Source: Planctomycetota bacterium (lineage in GTDB: Bacteria; Planctomycetota; UBA1135; GCA-002686595). From it: a stretch of DNA of 64,000 nucleotides. Positions 33,726 to 43,238 of the stretch are shown here, piece by piece. Numbering within the stretch: the first letter of the stretch is position 1; each line of letters starts with the position of its first letter. The stretch covers positions 124,386 to 188,385 of the forward strand of contig DUCM01000010.1 in the NCBI GenBank assembly GCA_012959785.1. Direction: 5' to 3'. A program made the translations under genes and the position numbers. Below the pieces are notes generated by a model. That model made no database searches. It saw only the letters and a list, made by a program, of their open reading frames with translations, and was not told the origin of the DNA.

Positions 33726-36700
33726 ATGCTCGACTCCTCCGACCTCGCCTTCAATCTCGACGCCAAAACCCCAGCCGAGGGGCTCTTTGACGAGTACATC
33801 GCCGCTGGTGATGAGCCGGCAGCATTCGAGGCGCTCCTGAAGGTGCATCCCGACCATGCCAGCGAGCTGCGCCGCTTGCACGAGCGTTGGCAGGCCTTCT
33901 ATCAGAGCCCATCGGAAGGGGGCGGGATCTTTCGTGCGCGGGGCAAGAGCCCTGAGTTCCAGGGACCCTGGGAGGTGTTCGAGGGCAAGATCCTGGGGGA
34001 CTATTCTCTGACGCGGCGCATTGCCCGCGGGGGTATGGGTGAGGTCTGGGAGGCGCAGCAGCTTTCCCTGGAACGCTTGGTGGCGATCAAGCTGCTTCTG
34101 CCTGAAAGGCTGGACAGTCGTGGGCTGGACTTCTTCGCCCGCGAGGCGCGTGCCGGAGGACGGCTGGCCCATGAGGGCATCGTGTCGGTGTACGGCACTG
34201 GCGTGACCGGGGGGCTGCACTGGATCGCCATGGAATTGGTGGACGAGAATTGCAACCTGCGGCACTCCCTCGATGCCTTTCGAGAGGCAGGCAGGCTGGA
34301 GGCGGATCACTACCTGCATGTGGCCCGTTTCACAGCCGAGCTCGCTGACGCCCTGGAAGCCGCGCACTCAGCCGGGGTGATCCACCGCGACCTCAAGCCC
34401 GCGAACATCCTGGTGACAAAGGCAGAGAAGCCGAAAGTTTCGGACTTCGGCCTGGCGAAACTCCTCGACGAAAAACAACTGTCGGTCATCGGCGAATTGG
34501 CTGGCACCTACGCCTACATGAGCCCCGAACAATTCGCGGCTTCACGCGCGGGAGTCGATCACCGCACGGACATCTTCAGCCTGGGCGTGGTGCTGTACGA
34601 AATGTTGACCCTGGTCAGGCCCTTCGAGGGTGACACGGCCGAGCAGGTGGCCCACAAGGTGATGAACGAGGACCCACCGCCGCCCCGCGCAGTGCGCTCG
34701 CGGGTGCCCATGGATTTGTCGGTGATCTGCGCCAAGGCCATGGAGAAGAGCCCGAGAAGACGCTACGGGAGCATGGCGGAGTTTGCCGCGGACTTGCGGC
34801 GGCACCTGGCAGACGAGCCGATATTGGCCAAGCCCACGGGAGCTTTGTTGCGCCTCGGGAAGTGGATGCGGCGCAACCCGACGAAGACTGTGGCGGGTAG
34901 CGTGGCCTCGGTGGCCTTCGTGGCGATTTCGATGCTGGGGGTCGGGTTGGCGAAGTCGCAAGGCGCGCTGGAGGCCAAAACAGCCGAGGCCGAATCGAGC
35001 GCCCGGCTCGCTCTTACGAACGAGGCCGAGGCACGAGCCAATGCCGAAGCCGAGAAGAAACGCGCCGACGAGGTGCTGCAGCTCTCGCTCTTGCAGGACT
35101 ACGAGGATCTTCTGGATGAGGCCGACGATCTGTGGCATCTGCACCCGAGCAAGATCGGCGCCATGGCGGACTGGATCTCCCGCGCGACCGGGTTGACCGA
35201 AAAACTCCCGACCCTCGTGGCCAGCCGCGACGCGCTGCGGGCCCTGGCCACGCCCCAGACGGAGGAGCAGAAGCAACGCCAGCGCGAATCCCATCCTGAT
35301 TATGAGGAGCTGACTCTTTTGGAGGCTGAGTTGCGTGCGAAGCGCAGCGCCCTGGCAGTGCGCCGGGGAGCCCCGCGGCCGGAGCTCCCGGAGATCGTTT
35401 GGAGCGACTACCCCTCGGGTGTGACCGGACTGAACAGTGCGGCTTGGAATTTCGTCAAGCAGGACCGTGAAGGCTTCGGCCAGGAGGCTTTGGGGCTGGC
35501 CCTGGCCCTGGCGGGATCGGAGCTGGCCGGGGACGAAGAGGTGGTCTGGATCATGGACACGGTTGCCTGGGGTTACCTGGCGCTAGGCGACGACGAGGCG
35601 GCTCTGGAGGCGAGTTTGGCTGCGGTGGAATTGTCATCGGCAGGCGCGGCCGAAAGGGCGGCTCACAATGACCAGGTCCTGCGGAAAGCCGTCGAGGCGG
35701 CTTCGAGCAGCGAGGGATTGGCCAGCGCTGCAGCGGCGGTCGAGGCGTTCGAAGCACGGGCTTTGGAGTTGCAGCGAACAGTCACTGAGCGTCGCGATTG
35801 GTCTTTCCCCGAAGACCGGCCAGACCGAGCCCGGACCCGATGGTGGCACAACACCTTGGACGTGCTCATCGGCCGAATCGAGTCACTCAGGGCACCGGGC
35901 ACGGGGCTCTTGGTGGAAGACGGTGTGAGTGTGGAGCACGGTTGGAGTGTGGTGCGCCGGTTGGCCGCAGCGGAGGGCTTGCGCAACGGCTTCGCGGCGG
36001 ATGGAGAATTCGCGCCGCGTTGGGCACGAGCCCTGCCGGAGATTCACGCGGCGTATCCGGGACTCGACTTCGGTGTGCAGATGGGGCTAGTGCCGCTTGG
36101 CCCGGACCCGGCATCCGAGCTGTGGGAGTTCTGGGATGTGTTCTCGGGGGCGGAACCCCTGCGCGGCGAAGATGGCCAGCTCGTCCTGAAGGAGGACTCG
36201 GGCCTGGTGTTCGTGCTGTTGCCCGGCGGAAAGTTCTGGATGGGTGCGCAGGCGCAGAATCCCCTGGAGGGGAACTATGACAAGTCCGCCAGCGAAGATG
36301 AGAGCCCGGTCCACGAGGTCGAGCTGTCGGCCTTTTTCCTCGCGAAGTACGAGATGACCCAGGGCCAGTGGTTGCGCCTGGCGGGCGAGAACCCCAGCGG
36401 CTTCGATCCATCTGCGGGCTTTCTGGATTATCAGCACGACTTGACCCATCCCGTGGAGCAGGTGAGCTGGCGTGCCAGCCAAGTCCTGCTGGCGAGGTTT
36501 GGGTTGCTTTTGCCGAGCGAGGCGCGCTGGGAGTACGGCGCGCGGGGCGGAGGGCGCACGGTTTGGTGGACCGGTAGCGATCAGGAGTCGCTGCTCACCT
36601 TCAACGCAGCCAACATCGCGGACAAGGCAGCGACCCGGGCCGGTGCCACCTGGCCAGGCATCCAGGCCTGGCCGGAGTTTGATGATGGCTTCGTGGCCCA

Positions 36701-36980
36701 CGCGCCCGTTGACCAGTTCTCGGCCAATCCCTTTGGACTGCATGGGGTGCACGGCAACGTGTGGGAGTGGTGCCTGGACAGCTTCGACGGTGACTTCTAC
36801 GGCCGCAGCCCGGTCCTCGATCCAGAGAACACACCTGGGGGCCCCGGGTGGCGCATCAACCGCGGCGGCAGTTTCAATGGCGCTGCTGACCTCTCGCGCT
36901 GCGCCATGCGCAGCGTCAACGCCGTGACCTACTCCGACACCCTGCTGGGTCTGCGCCCCGCCCGGGTCGTCCGCGACTGA
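33726..36980 (+). CDS. Membrane Ser/Thr protein kinase with C-terminal formylglycine-generating-enzyme-like domain
   Basis: This 1084-residue protein starts at ATG 33726. The kinase domain (~90-370) has the glycine loop ARGGMGEVWEAQ, Lys in VAIKLL, HRDLKPANIL at ~220, DFGLA at ~240 and YMSPEQF. A transmembrane helix sits at ~388-408, then a coiled coil rich in Ala/Glu and a helical spacer. Residues ~827-1084 are an FGE/SUMF1-type domain (LPGGKFWMGA, KYEMTQGQWLRL, LPSEARWEYGARGG, GNVWEWCLDSFDG, INRGGSFNGAADLSRCAMRS). Only one of the two catalytic Cys of true FGEs appears, so I infer a ligand-sensing role. It probably regulates the divergent sigma factor. Confidence 0.9.
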   Translation: MLDSSDLAFNLDAKTPAEGLFDEYIAAGDEPAAFEALLKVHPDHASELRRLHERWQAFYQSPSEGGGIFRARGKSPEFQGPWEVFEGKILGDYSLTRRIARGGMGEVWEAQQLSLERLVAIKLLLPERLDSRGLDFFAREARAGGRLAHEGIVSVYGTGVTGGLHWIAMELVDENCNLRHSLDAFREAGRLEADHYLHVARFTAELADALEAAHSAGVIHRDLKPANILVTKAEKPKVSDFGLAKLLDEKQLSVIGELAGTYAYMSPEQFAASRAGVDHRTDIFSLGVVLYEMLTLVRPFEGDTAEQVAHKVMNEDPPPPRAVRSRVPMDLSVICAKAMEKSPRRRYGSMAEFAADLRRHLADEPILAKPTGALLRLGKWMRRNPTKTVAGSVASVAFVAISMLGVGLAKSQGALEAKTAEAESSARLALTNEAEARANAEAEKKRADEVLQLSLLQDYEDLLDEADDLWHLHPSKIGAMADWISRATGLTEKLPTLVASRDALRALATPQTEEQKQRQRESHPDYEELTLLEAELRAKRSALAVRRGAPRPELPEIVWSDYPSGVTGLNSAAWNFVKQDREGFGQEALGLALALAGSELAGDEEVVWIMDTVAWGYLALGDDEAALEASLAAVELSSAGAAERAAHNDQVLRKAVEAASSSEGLASAAAAVEAFEARALELQRTVTERRDWSFPEDRPDRARTRWWHNTLDVLIGRIESLRAPGTGLLVEDGVSVEHGWSVVRRLAAAEGLRNGFAADGEFAPRWARALPEIHAAYPGLDFGVQMGLVPLGPDPASELWEFWDVFSGAEPLRGEDGQLVLKEDSGLVFVLLPGGKFWMGAQAQNPLEGNYDKSASEDESPVHEVELSAFFLAKYEMTQGQWLRLAGENPSGFDPSAGFLDYQHDLTHPVEQVSWRASQVLLARFGLLLPSEARWEYGARGGGRTVWWTGSDQESLLTFNAANIADKAATRAGATWPGIQAWPEFDDGFVAHAPVDQFSANPFGLHGVHGNVWEWCLDSFDGDFYGRSPVLDPENTPGGPGWRINRGGSFNGAADLSRCAMRSVNAVTYSDTLLGLRPARVVRD

Positions 36981-37005
36981 TTCAACTCCCGCGTAGAGTC
37001 GCGCC

Positions 37006-37794
37006 TCAGCCCCGCAAGACGACCATGGGCTGTGCGTTGCGCGCGGAGCGGATCAGGCGGGCGAGGTTCAGCCGTTCCCAGGCCACGGCGCGGGCGTAAT
37101 CGGCGTAGGCGCGTTCGCGGGCCTTGAAGCGTGGGCCGTGGTGTCGCTGGCGGCCCGCGGAGTCGGGATCATCGGAGATCGCGGCGTGCAGAAGTTCGTG
37201 GAACAAGACATAGCGCACGAGCCACTCGGGGACGGCCTCTTGGTCGAGCACACTGTGCACGCGCACGATGCCCGTCCGCAGGCTGAAGGAGCCGAGGTGC
37301 AAGCGGCCCCGGGTGCGACTCTTGCCCCGCCGGCCCCAGGTCACCGGCGGCGGCCGGAGAGATTCGAAGTCCGCTCGAAAGTGGCTGCTCAGGAGTTCCT
37401 CGCAGAAGACGGAGAGGTCGTGGAATTCGCCTTGGGGCTCGATGCGGGCCTTCTTGCAGGGCTTTTCGGGCAGGCTGGCCAGGGCGTTCGCGAGCCAGGC
37501 ATCCAGGGCCGCCGATGCTCGCCGAGCGCGGCGACCGACACGGATCCAGGCGGCAAGGTCTGCCCGCGCGGCTTGTGGCGCATGGGCGAAGACCTCGTGT
37601 AGGCGGATGATCCAGCCGCGGCGCAAGGCAGGCCTGCGCAGGAGCTCGCCCCCCTTCGCAGGCAGGAGCTGCACCGGAGCCGTCCGCGAGCGACCAAAGC
37701 GCACCTCGACCGCATAGCCGAGGAGCGTCTCCAGCTCCCGGCTCCAGTCTTCCTCGCTGAGCGCCTGGGACTCAGTTTGGCTGTCGAAAGGCAC
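37006..37794 (-). CDS. SprT-like zinc metalloprotease-fold protein
   Basis: This 262-residue protein uses GTG at 37794. The zinc motif FHELLHAAI (HExxH) is at ~205, with HHGPRFKARERAYADY downstream supplying the usual third His region of SprT/SprT-like domains. Upstream is an unassigned N-terminal part with VFAHAPQAARADLAAWI. No signal peptide is present, so it is likely cytoplasmic. Its start lies 14 bases after the stop of the next upstream minus-strand gene. Confidence 0.7.
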   Translation of the reverse strand: MPFDSQTESQALSEEDWSRELETLLGYAVEVRFGRSRTAPVQLLPAKGGELLRRPALRRGWIIRLHEVFAHAPQAARADLAAWIRVGRRARRASAALDAWLANALASLPEKPCKKARIEPQGEFHDLSVFCEELLSSHFRADFESLRPPPVTWGRRGKSRTRGRLHLGSFSLRTGIVRVHSVLDQEAVPEWLVRYVLFHELLHAAISDDPDSAGRQRHHGPRFKARERAYADYARAVAWERLNLARLIRSARNAQPMVVLRG

Positions 37795-37808
37795 GCCGGT
37801 GCCGTCGG

Positions 37809-39767
37809 TCAGTTGTTGACCTTGAGGTCGAACTTGAGGGTCTGCTCGTCGGAGACGCTCACCCGTTGGGTGGTGTCCTGGGCGTGGGCCAGGTCTCCGA
37901 GGAAATCGTTGGCACGGCCGCCGCGCATGGCGCTGAGCAAGTAGGCACCGGGATAAATGCCGGCGATGCGGTAGCGGCCATTGGTGCCTGTTGTGCTGCG
38001 GTAGTTGCGCGGCAAGCCGTCGGTGCGTCCATCGGGGCGCAGGTTGACCTTGGCGCCGGGGATCGGTTTGCCGGTGGAATCAAGCACCTGGCCGGTGACC
38101 GTGCCGCCCTTGATCAGGGTCACCACATCGAGGTCGGTGTCTTGGCCGTCCTGAACCAAGATGTCCTGCAGAATCAGCTCGCAGTAGTCTGGTGCGCGGA
38201 TGCGCACCTGGTAAGCGCCGCCCTTGAGGCCGTCCAACTTGAACTTGCCGTCGGGGGTGCCGGTCCTTTTCTTCGAGGTGGCGTTGGTGGGGAACTGGTC
38301 GCCGAGGGCCTGGTCGAAGATCGTGTTGGCCCAGGTGTTGTCATGGGTGGAGATTGTGGGTCTCGAAATTGTCTTGCCTTGCGCGTTGAGCACACGGCCC
38401 ACCAGAGCGCCGCCGCGGGTGAGGTGTACGATCACGCCCTTGACCGGCATGCCCATGCCCACTCGGAAGCCATCGGAGTAGCTTGGGGCGTAACCCTCGG
38501 CGATGGCCTGGACCACATAGGTGCCGGGCTGGACGCTGTCGAGCATGAATGAACCATCGCTGTTTTCGAAGGCGATCTCATCACCGACTGCGCTTGTGGC
38601 GGGGTTGTTCTCGTAGGTTTGCCGCAGGCGCACCTTGAAGTTGGTGGCCGATTCGCCGTTCGCGAGCACGCGGCCGATGATAGTGGCTTGCGGGGAGAGT
38701 TGGATCAAGAGCCCCGAAGCGCCGGTCTTGACCCGCGATTCGTGACCAGGCCGATAGCCCACGGCGCGCACGGCGAGCGTGTACTGGCCCGGCGAGAGAG
38801 AGTCGAGGGTGAAGGCGCCATCGGAGTCGGTCAGGACCATGTCGCGGCAGGCGCGACTGCTGTTGGTGTAGCTCATGGCCAAGACTTCCGCGCCCTCGAC
38901 CGATTCGCCGGTCTTGCCGATCACGCGGCCCGAGATCATCTCGGCAATTTCGAGGATCACATTGCGTTCCACCGGGTCGGTGCCGCGGAAGACCAAGCCG
39001 CCGAAGCTCATATTGCCATAGCCCTCGGCTTCGATGGTCAGGGTGTGGTTGCCAGTGGGAACGCTCTGGAATTCGAAGTAGCCCGAATTGTCGCTGGTGG
39101 TGAGCATCATGTTGGGCGTGATCTCCATGCCCGGACGATGGTACTGGTCCGAGAGGATCAACTGCGCACCGGGCACCATGTTGCCGCCCACATCGCGCAC
39201 CGTGCCGAAGAGCAGTGCACCCAGGGTCAGTTGGATGGGGGTGGCCTCGAAGTCGCCGGTGTTGCCCACGGTGATGCTGTCCACTGCGCCCCTGCTGTAG
39301 CCCTCGGCCTCGGCTTCCACCATGTAGTAGTTGTAGGGCTCCATGTTGACAAAGTGGTACTCGCCATTCTCGTCGGCGAAGACGGTCACATCGCGCGAGC
39401 GGTCGATGGCTTCGTTGGCGAAGATTCGGCTGGCCGCGGCGGCGCGGGTCAAGGTGATCTGCGCGCCTCCAATGCGCTGTTGCTTGATGTTCATCACCAC
39501 GCCGGAGAGGGTGTTGTTCCAGCGCGTGCCATCGCCATTGGGCGTGGTGTCGCTGCGCGAGTCAGCCGTGGGCAACTTGGCGATTTCGCGTTCTGCCGCA
39601 GGGCTACTGGTGAGGTCGGGCGCCGGGCCGATGGCGGTCTCATCGACCTCGGTCGATTGTTCGAGGGCGCCGCCTCGGCCATCGGTGTCCTTTCCAAGGA
39701 TGTTGAGGGCCAGGAACAGGCCAACAATGGCGATGGCGACGATGCTAAGAACGGCAAGCGGTTTCAT
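37809..39767 (-). CDS. Membrane-anchored protein with tandem carboxypeptidase-regulatory-like domains
   Basis: This 652-residue protein starts at ATG 39767 with an uncleaved-looking N-terminal helix (LAVLSIVAIAIVGLFLALNIL). It contains about six CarboxypepD_reg-type beta-sandwich units, each recognisable by G-x-V-x-(D/N)-x-x-G-x-P-(I/V)-x-G-A and DGxFxLxxLxPGxYxLxVxAxGY strings (for example DSDGAFTLDSLSPGQYTLAVRAVGY and STGKPIPGAKVNL). These folds are structural or adhesive; no enzyme domain is attached. It probably projects outside the cytoplasmic membrane. Planctomycetes carry many such proteins. Confidence 0.85.
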   Translation of the reverse strand: MKPLAVLSIVAIAIVGLFLALNILGKDTDGRGGALEQSTEVDETAIGPAPDLTSSPAAEREIAKLPTADSRSDTTPNGDGTRWNNTLSGVVMNIKQQRIGGAQITLTRAAAASRIFANEAIDRSRDVTVFADENGEYHFVNMEPYNYYMVEAEAEGYSRGAVDSITVGNTGDFEATPIQLTLGALLFGTVRDVGGNMVPGAQLILSDQYHRPGMEITPNMMLTTSDNSGYFEFQSVPTGNHTLTIEAEGYGNMSFGGLVFRGTDPVERNVILEIAEMISGRVIGKTGESVEGAEVLAMSYTNSSRACRDMVLTDSDGAFTLDSLSPGQYTLAVRAVGYRPGHESRVKTGASGLLIQLSPQATIIGRVLANGESATNFKVRLRQTYENNPATSAVGDEIAFENSDGSFMLDSVQPGTYVVQAIAEGYAPSYSDGFRVGMGMPVKGVIVHLTRGGALVGRVLNAQGKTISRPTISTHDNTWANTIFDQALGDQFPTNATSKKRTGTPDGKFKLDGLKGGAYQVRIRAPDYCELILQDILVQDGQDTDLDVVTLIKGGTVTGQVLDSTGKPIPGAKVNLRPDGRTDGLPRNYRSTTGTNGRYRIAGIYPGAYLLSAMRGGRANDFLGDLAHAQDTTQRVSVSDEQTLKFDLKVNN

Positions 39768-40025
39768 GGGTCGTGGGTGGGGTGGGGGCCCGAATGCTGG
39801 AGAGGGGCGCCGTGGGTGGGGATCGAGGGCGGAGGGCGCGGCCCTCCGAGAGCCGGGACAGGATAGGCTCTCTCTGCTGAATGGCAGTGCTGAAAGGCAG
39901 CGCGGATGGGATAGATCGGCTTACAGAGAAGGGAGCTGGAGGCAACCAGGGGGTACACTCCCGCGCCGGCCATGGACGCCTCACCGGGAGGCAACTTCCC
40001 CCAAAATCATGCTTTGGCGCCGCTT

Positions 40026-40565
40026 CTATCTACTGCCAGCCAGCGCTGCCGCGGACCTCTCCGCCTCGGGGCCGGGCCAGATGGACTCCATGAGCAGTTG
40101 GGAGCCCAGGAAGTAGGCGAACAGGACCACTTCGAAGTCCATCCGCCGGAAGACCTCCACGCGACAGCCGCGACCCACGAGATCTTGGGTGATACGGGCC
40201 ATTTCGCCGGTCTTGGGAGCCAACAGGCGCCAACCACGGCTGAAGCCCGGGAGGGGCACCAGGCGCATGGGTTTGGAACCCGTGGAGAGGTTCACCACGC
40301 GCTGCGCGAAGCCCCAACGCAGGGCCGCCGCCAGCCATTCACCGTCCTCGGTCCAGAGCGAGAACTGGCTGCGCAAAATGCCGGGATCGCGGCGGAATTC
40401 GAGCACCTCGCCCTCCTGGGGCAAGTAGCGCGCCCCCGTCACCATGCCCCAGGCATTGCGGCTCGTGACGAGTTGGCCAATCACGCCCTCGGAATCCTCG
40501 ATGATGTGTCGAGTGTTCCAGATGCCGGCGACGCGGGTGGTGTAGGTTGTGGAGTTCGGGGACAT
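40026..40565 (-). CDS. Conserved-looking protein of unknown function
   Basis: This 179-residue protein from ATG 40565 has no signal peptide. It alternates strands and short turns (WNTRHIIEDSEGVIGQLVTSRNAWGMVTGARYL, GILRSQFSLWTEDGEWLAAALRWG) and ends in a helix with a hydrophobic face (MDFEVVLFAYFLGSQLLMESIWPGP). The early beta strands followed by a late hydrophobic helix vaguely recall the LURP-one/tubby-like fold, but this is a guess. AAGGAGGGG lies about 9 bases before a reading frame start at 40565, supporting that start. Confidence 0.55.
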   Translation of the reverse strand: MSPNSTTYTTRVAGIWNTRHIIEDSEGVIGQLVTSRNAWGMVTGARYLPQEGEVLEFRRDPGILRSQFSLWTEDGEWLAAALRWGFAQRVVNLSTGSKPMRLVPLPGFSRGWRLLAPKTGEMARITQDLVGRGCRVEVFRRMDFEVVLFAYFLGSQLLMESIWPGPEAERSAAALAGSR

Positions 40566-40682
40566 CGGCAAGGAGGGGATCTGACAGCGTACTGGACAAG
40601 CAGCCCCTGGGGCCAGTACCGACCCAGAAGTATGCATCAACCCACAGTCTCTATCGCGCCTTCCTCAAAGTGGGAGGCACCT

Positions 40683-40712
40683 GAATCCCTAGAACCCGAA
40701 TCCCTAGAACAG
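40683..40712. repeat. 15-bp tandem repeat over the end of the MerR gene
   Basis: GAATCCCTAGAAC occurs twice, 15 bases apart. The second copy contains the MerR stop codon, and the first provides the same stop triplet downstream. Confidence 0.6.
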
Positions 40713-41177
40713 GGCGCTGAGCGAATCCGGCAAGGAATCGCCTGTTTCCACGCAGGGCTCGCAGTAATTGTTGTCGGCGTTGGGAGTTTGGCGGCAATGC
40801 TCGCAGCTGCCGAGTTTCTCGATGGAGGCGGCCACTTCGGAGCGTTGCGTGCGCAAGGACCGGATCCGTTCCTTGAGCAAATCGTCGTGCCTCGCGAGGG
40901 CTTTGCGCACGCGCTGCATGAGGACAGGCCGGGGAGCTTCGGAGCGGTAATTGCCGAGCAGTTCAGCAATTTGTTCGAGGGGCAGGCCGAGCTTTTGCAG
41001 TTGCCAGATCAGGCGCACGCGGTTGACGTCGGTGGGGCGGTAGTAGCGGAAGCCGCCCTCGCTGCGCTCAGCAGGGGCCAGGAGGCCCAACTCCTCGTAG
41101 TAGCGCAGGGTACGCAGGTTGGTGTTGACTAACTTGGCGAAGGCGCCGATCTTGAGGAGTCCGTTGGCGGTGCTCAT
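40704..41177 (-). CDS. MerR-family transcriptional regulator with C-terminal Cys cluster
   Basis: This 157-residue protein starts at ATG 41177. The winged HTH (LLKIGAFAKLVNTNLRTLRYYEELGLLAPAERSEGGFRYYRPTDVNRVRLIWQLQKLGLPLEQIAELL) is followed by a dimerising coiled coil and a C-terminal SCEHCRQTPNADNNYCEPC, a CxxC-x(9)-CxxC motif that could bind a metal or sense redox state. It is divergent from fhs across 336 bases and may act there or on itself. Confidence 0.88.
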   Translation of the reverse strand: MSTANGLLKIGAFAKLVNTNLRTLRYYEELGLLAPAERSEGGFRYYRPTDVNRVRLIWQLQKLGLPLEQIAELLGNYRSEAPRPVLMQRVRKALARHDDLLKERIRSLRTQRSEVAASIEKLGSCEHCRQTPNADNNYCEPCVETGDSLPDSLSALF

Positions 41178-41513
41178 TTTGGGATGGAGTGCGTGTGCTC
41201 TCGTGGCGTTCTTCCAAGCCTGATCGCTTGATGCTGGCGCAGAGCCACAAAAAAACCGTTTCAATGGGCACTCGCTACACCAAGCTGCACCCCGTCAGCA
41301 TAACCCTTGCGCGAGGGTTGCGAGGGGAATTCGTTGTCTACTGACTGTCGAGCCCTCAGCTAGAGACAGGTAGAGCGCTCGGCTAGGGACAGGTAGAGCC
41401 CTCGGGGCCCTCTCCGGGCCCCCGAGAGACGGGTCTCGCGGGCTGCCTCTTGATTGTGGAGAGCCTCCTTTCGCACTCTTCGGGTTCCCTCTCCGGCCCC
41501 GACCCTGCCTCAC
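41178..41513. promoter_or_regulatory. Divergent region between the MerR gene and fhs
   Basis: No gene is visible. A 23-nt tandem repeat lies at 41355-41400 (CTCAGCTAGAGACAGGTAG and CTCGGCTAGGGACAGGTAG), followed at once by a GC hairpin at 41401-41426 (CTCGGGGCCC / GGGCCCCCGAG, one-base bulge) and a CGAGA/TCTCG hairpin. These sit in what should be the fhs leader. I could not match them to the known tetrahydrofolate riboswitch. Confidence 0.4.
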
Positions 41514-43211
41514 ATGCTCTCCGATCTGGAAATCGCCCGCGAGGCGTCCCTCGAGCCCATCTCCACCCTCGCAGAGCGGGTGGGAATCCCCACTGACGCC
41601 CTTTCGAGCTTTGGCCCCCACAAGGCCAAGGTGGACCACCGCCTGGCCGAGGGCCCGGCGCGCCCAGGGCCTTCGCATTATGTGCTGGTGACCGCCATCA
41701 CTCCCACCCCGGCGGGCGAGGGTAAGACCGTGCATACCATCGGCCTGGCCATGGCTCTCGAACGCATCGGACGCACGGCGGCCTGCACGATTCGCCAGCC
41801 CTCCATGGGCCCGGTCTTTGGCATCAAGGGCGGTGCGGCGGGCGGCGGCCACAGCCAGGTGGTGCCCATGGAAGACTTCAACTTGCACCTGACCGGTGAC
41901 TTCCACGCCATCAGCGCCGCCAACAACCTGCTGGCAGCGGCCATCGACACCAGCGTGCTCCTCGACAACCCCCTGGGCATCAATCCCGAGAGCATCTCCT
42001 GGCGGCGCGTGATCGACATCAACGACCGCTCCCTGCGTGAGGTGCGCGTGGGGCTAGGGGGACCCAAGAACGGTATCCCGCGCGACTCCGGTTTTGACAT
42101 CACCGCGGCTTCGGAGGTCATGGCCATCCTGGGACTGGCCCAAGATCTGGGCGACATGCGCCGACGCCTGGGCGACATTGTGATCGGCGAGAACTTCGAG
42201 GGCAAAGGCGTGACCGCGGAGGCCCTCGAGGTCGCGGGAGCCATGGCGGTGTTGCTCAAGGACGCGATCAATCCGACCCTGATGCAAACGACCGAGAACA
42301 CCCTGGCCCTTGTGCACACCGGGCCCTTCGCCAACATCGCCCACGGCAACTCGTCGATCATCGCCGACCGCGTGGCCTCGCGCTACTTCGACTTCGTCGT
42401 GACCGAGGCTGGCTTTGGCGCGGACATGGGCGCGGAGAAGTTCTTTAACATCAAGTGCCGCATCAGCGGCATGCGCCCCGACTGCGCCGTATTGGTGGCG
42501 ACCGTGCGCGCTCTCAAATCGCATTCCGGCTTGTTCCCCCTAAAACAGGGCAAGCCTCTGCCCGCAGGGCTTTGCCAGGAGAATATCGAGGCCTTGGAGG
42601 CGGGCTGTAGCAACCTCGAAGCCCAGATCGAGAACCTCTTGAGCTTTGGTTTGCCGGTGGTGGTGGCCATCAATCGTTTCAGCAGCGACACCGAAACTGA
42701 ACTCGAATGTGTCCGGAAACGCGCCCTGGCCGCAGGCGCGCGGGACGCCGTGGTGAGCGAATTGCACGCCCGTGGTGGCGCCGGGGGCGAGGATCTGGCC
42801 CGGGCCGTGGACTCGGCCTGCGAGTCTGGTGAGGCCGATTTTCGCTTCCTGTACGAACTCGAAGCCCCCTTGCAGGTGAAGATCGCGACCCTGGCCAGGG
42901 AGATCTACGGTGCGGGCTCGGTGGAGTTCTCCGCCAGCGCCTTGAACAGCCTGGCGCGCATTGAGAGCGCTGGCTTCGGTGCTCTGCCGGTTTGCATGGC
43001 CAAGACCCAGTACAGTCTGTCCCACGACCCGCAGTTCAAAGGCCGTCCCGGTGGCTTCGTCTTCCCCGTGCACCAGGTGCACTTGGCCGCTGGTGCGGGC
43101 TTCGTCGTGGCTCAAGCCGGGAACATCATGACCATGCCTGGACTGGGCCGCAAACCGGCTTACAAACAAATCGACCTGGATGCAGAGGGTTGCATCCAGG
43201 GACTCTTCTAA
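41514..43211 (+). CDS. fhs: Formate-tetrahydrofolate ligase
   Basis: This 565-residue protein starts at ATG 41514. It has the nucleotide-binding ITPTPAGEGKTVHTIGLAMAL, SMGPVFGIKGGAAGGGHSQVVPMEDFNLHLTGDFHAI, the VGLGGPKNGIPRDSGFDIT segment and VTEAGFGADMGAEKFFNIKCR, all diagnostic. It makes 10-formyl-THF from formate, THF and ATP for purine and one-carbon metabolism. The frame continues upstream to 41454 but without Shine-Dalgarno support. Confidence 0.95.
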   Translation: MLSDLEIAREASLEPISTLAERVGIPTDALSSFGPHKAKVDHRLAEGPARPGPSHYVLVTAITPTPAGEGKTVHTIGLAMALERIGRTAACTIRQPSMGPVFGIKGGAAGGGHSQVVPMEDFNLHLTGDFHAISAANNLLAAAIDTSVLLDNPLGINPESISWRRVIDINDRSLREVRVGLGGPKNGIPRDSGFDITAASEVMAILGLAQDLGDMRRRLGDIVIGENFEGKGVTAEALEVAGAMAVLLKDAINPTLMQTTENTLALVHTGPFANIAHGNSSIIADRVASRYFDFVVTEAGFGADMGAEKFFNIKCRISGMRPDCAVLVATVRALKSHSGLFPLKQGKPLPAGLCQENIEALEAGCSNLEAQIENLLSFGLPVVVAINRFSSDTETELECVRKRALAAGARDAVVSELHARGGAGGEDLARAVDSACESGEADFRFLYELEAPLQVKIATLAREIYGAGSVEFSASALNSLARIESAGFGALPVCMAKTQYSLSHDPQFKGRPGGFVFPVHQVHLAAGAGFVVAQAGNIMTMPGLGRKPAYKQIDLDAEGCIQGLF

Positions 43212-43238
43212 TCCCCCGACCTCGACCCTTCGATTACC

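Noticed and set aside
41178-41513. Possible tetrahydrofolate riboswitch before fhs
   Set aside because: The two hairpins present do not reproduce the conserved pairing and junction of the known class.
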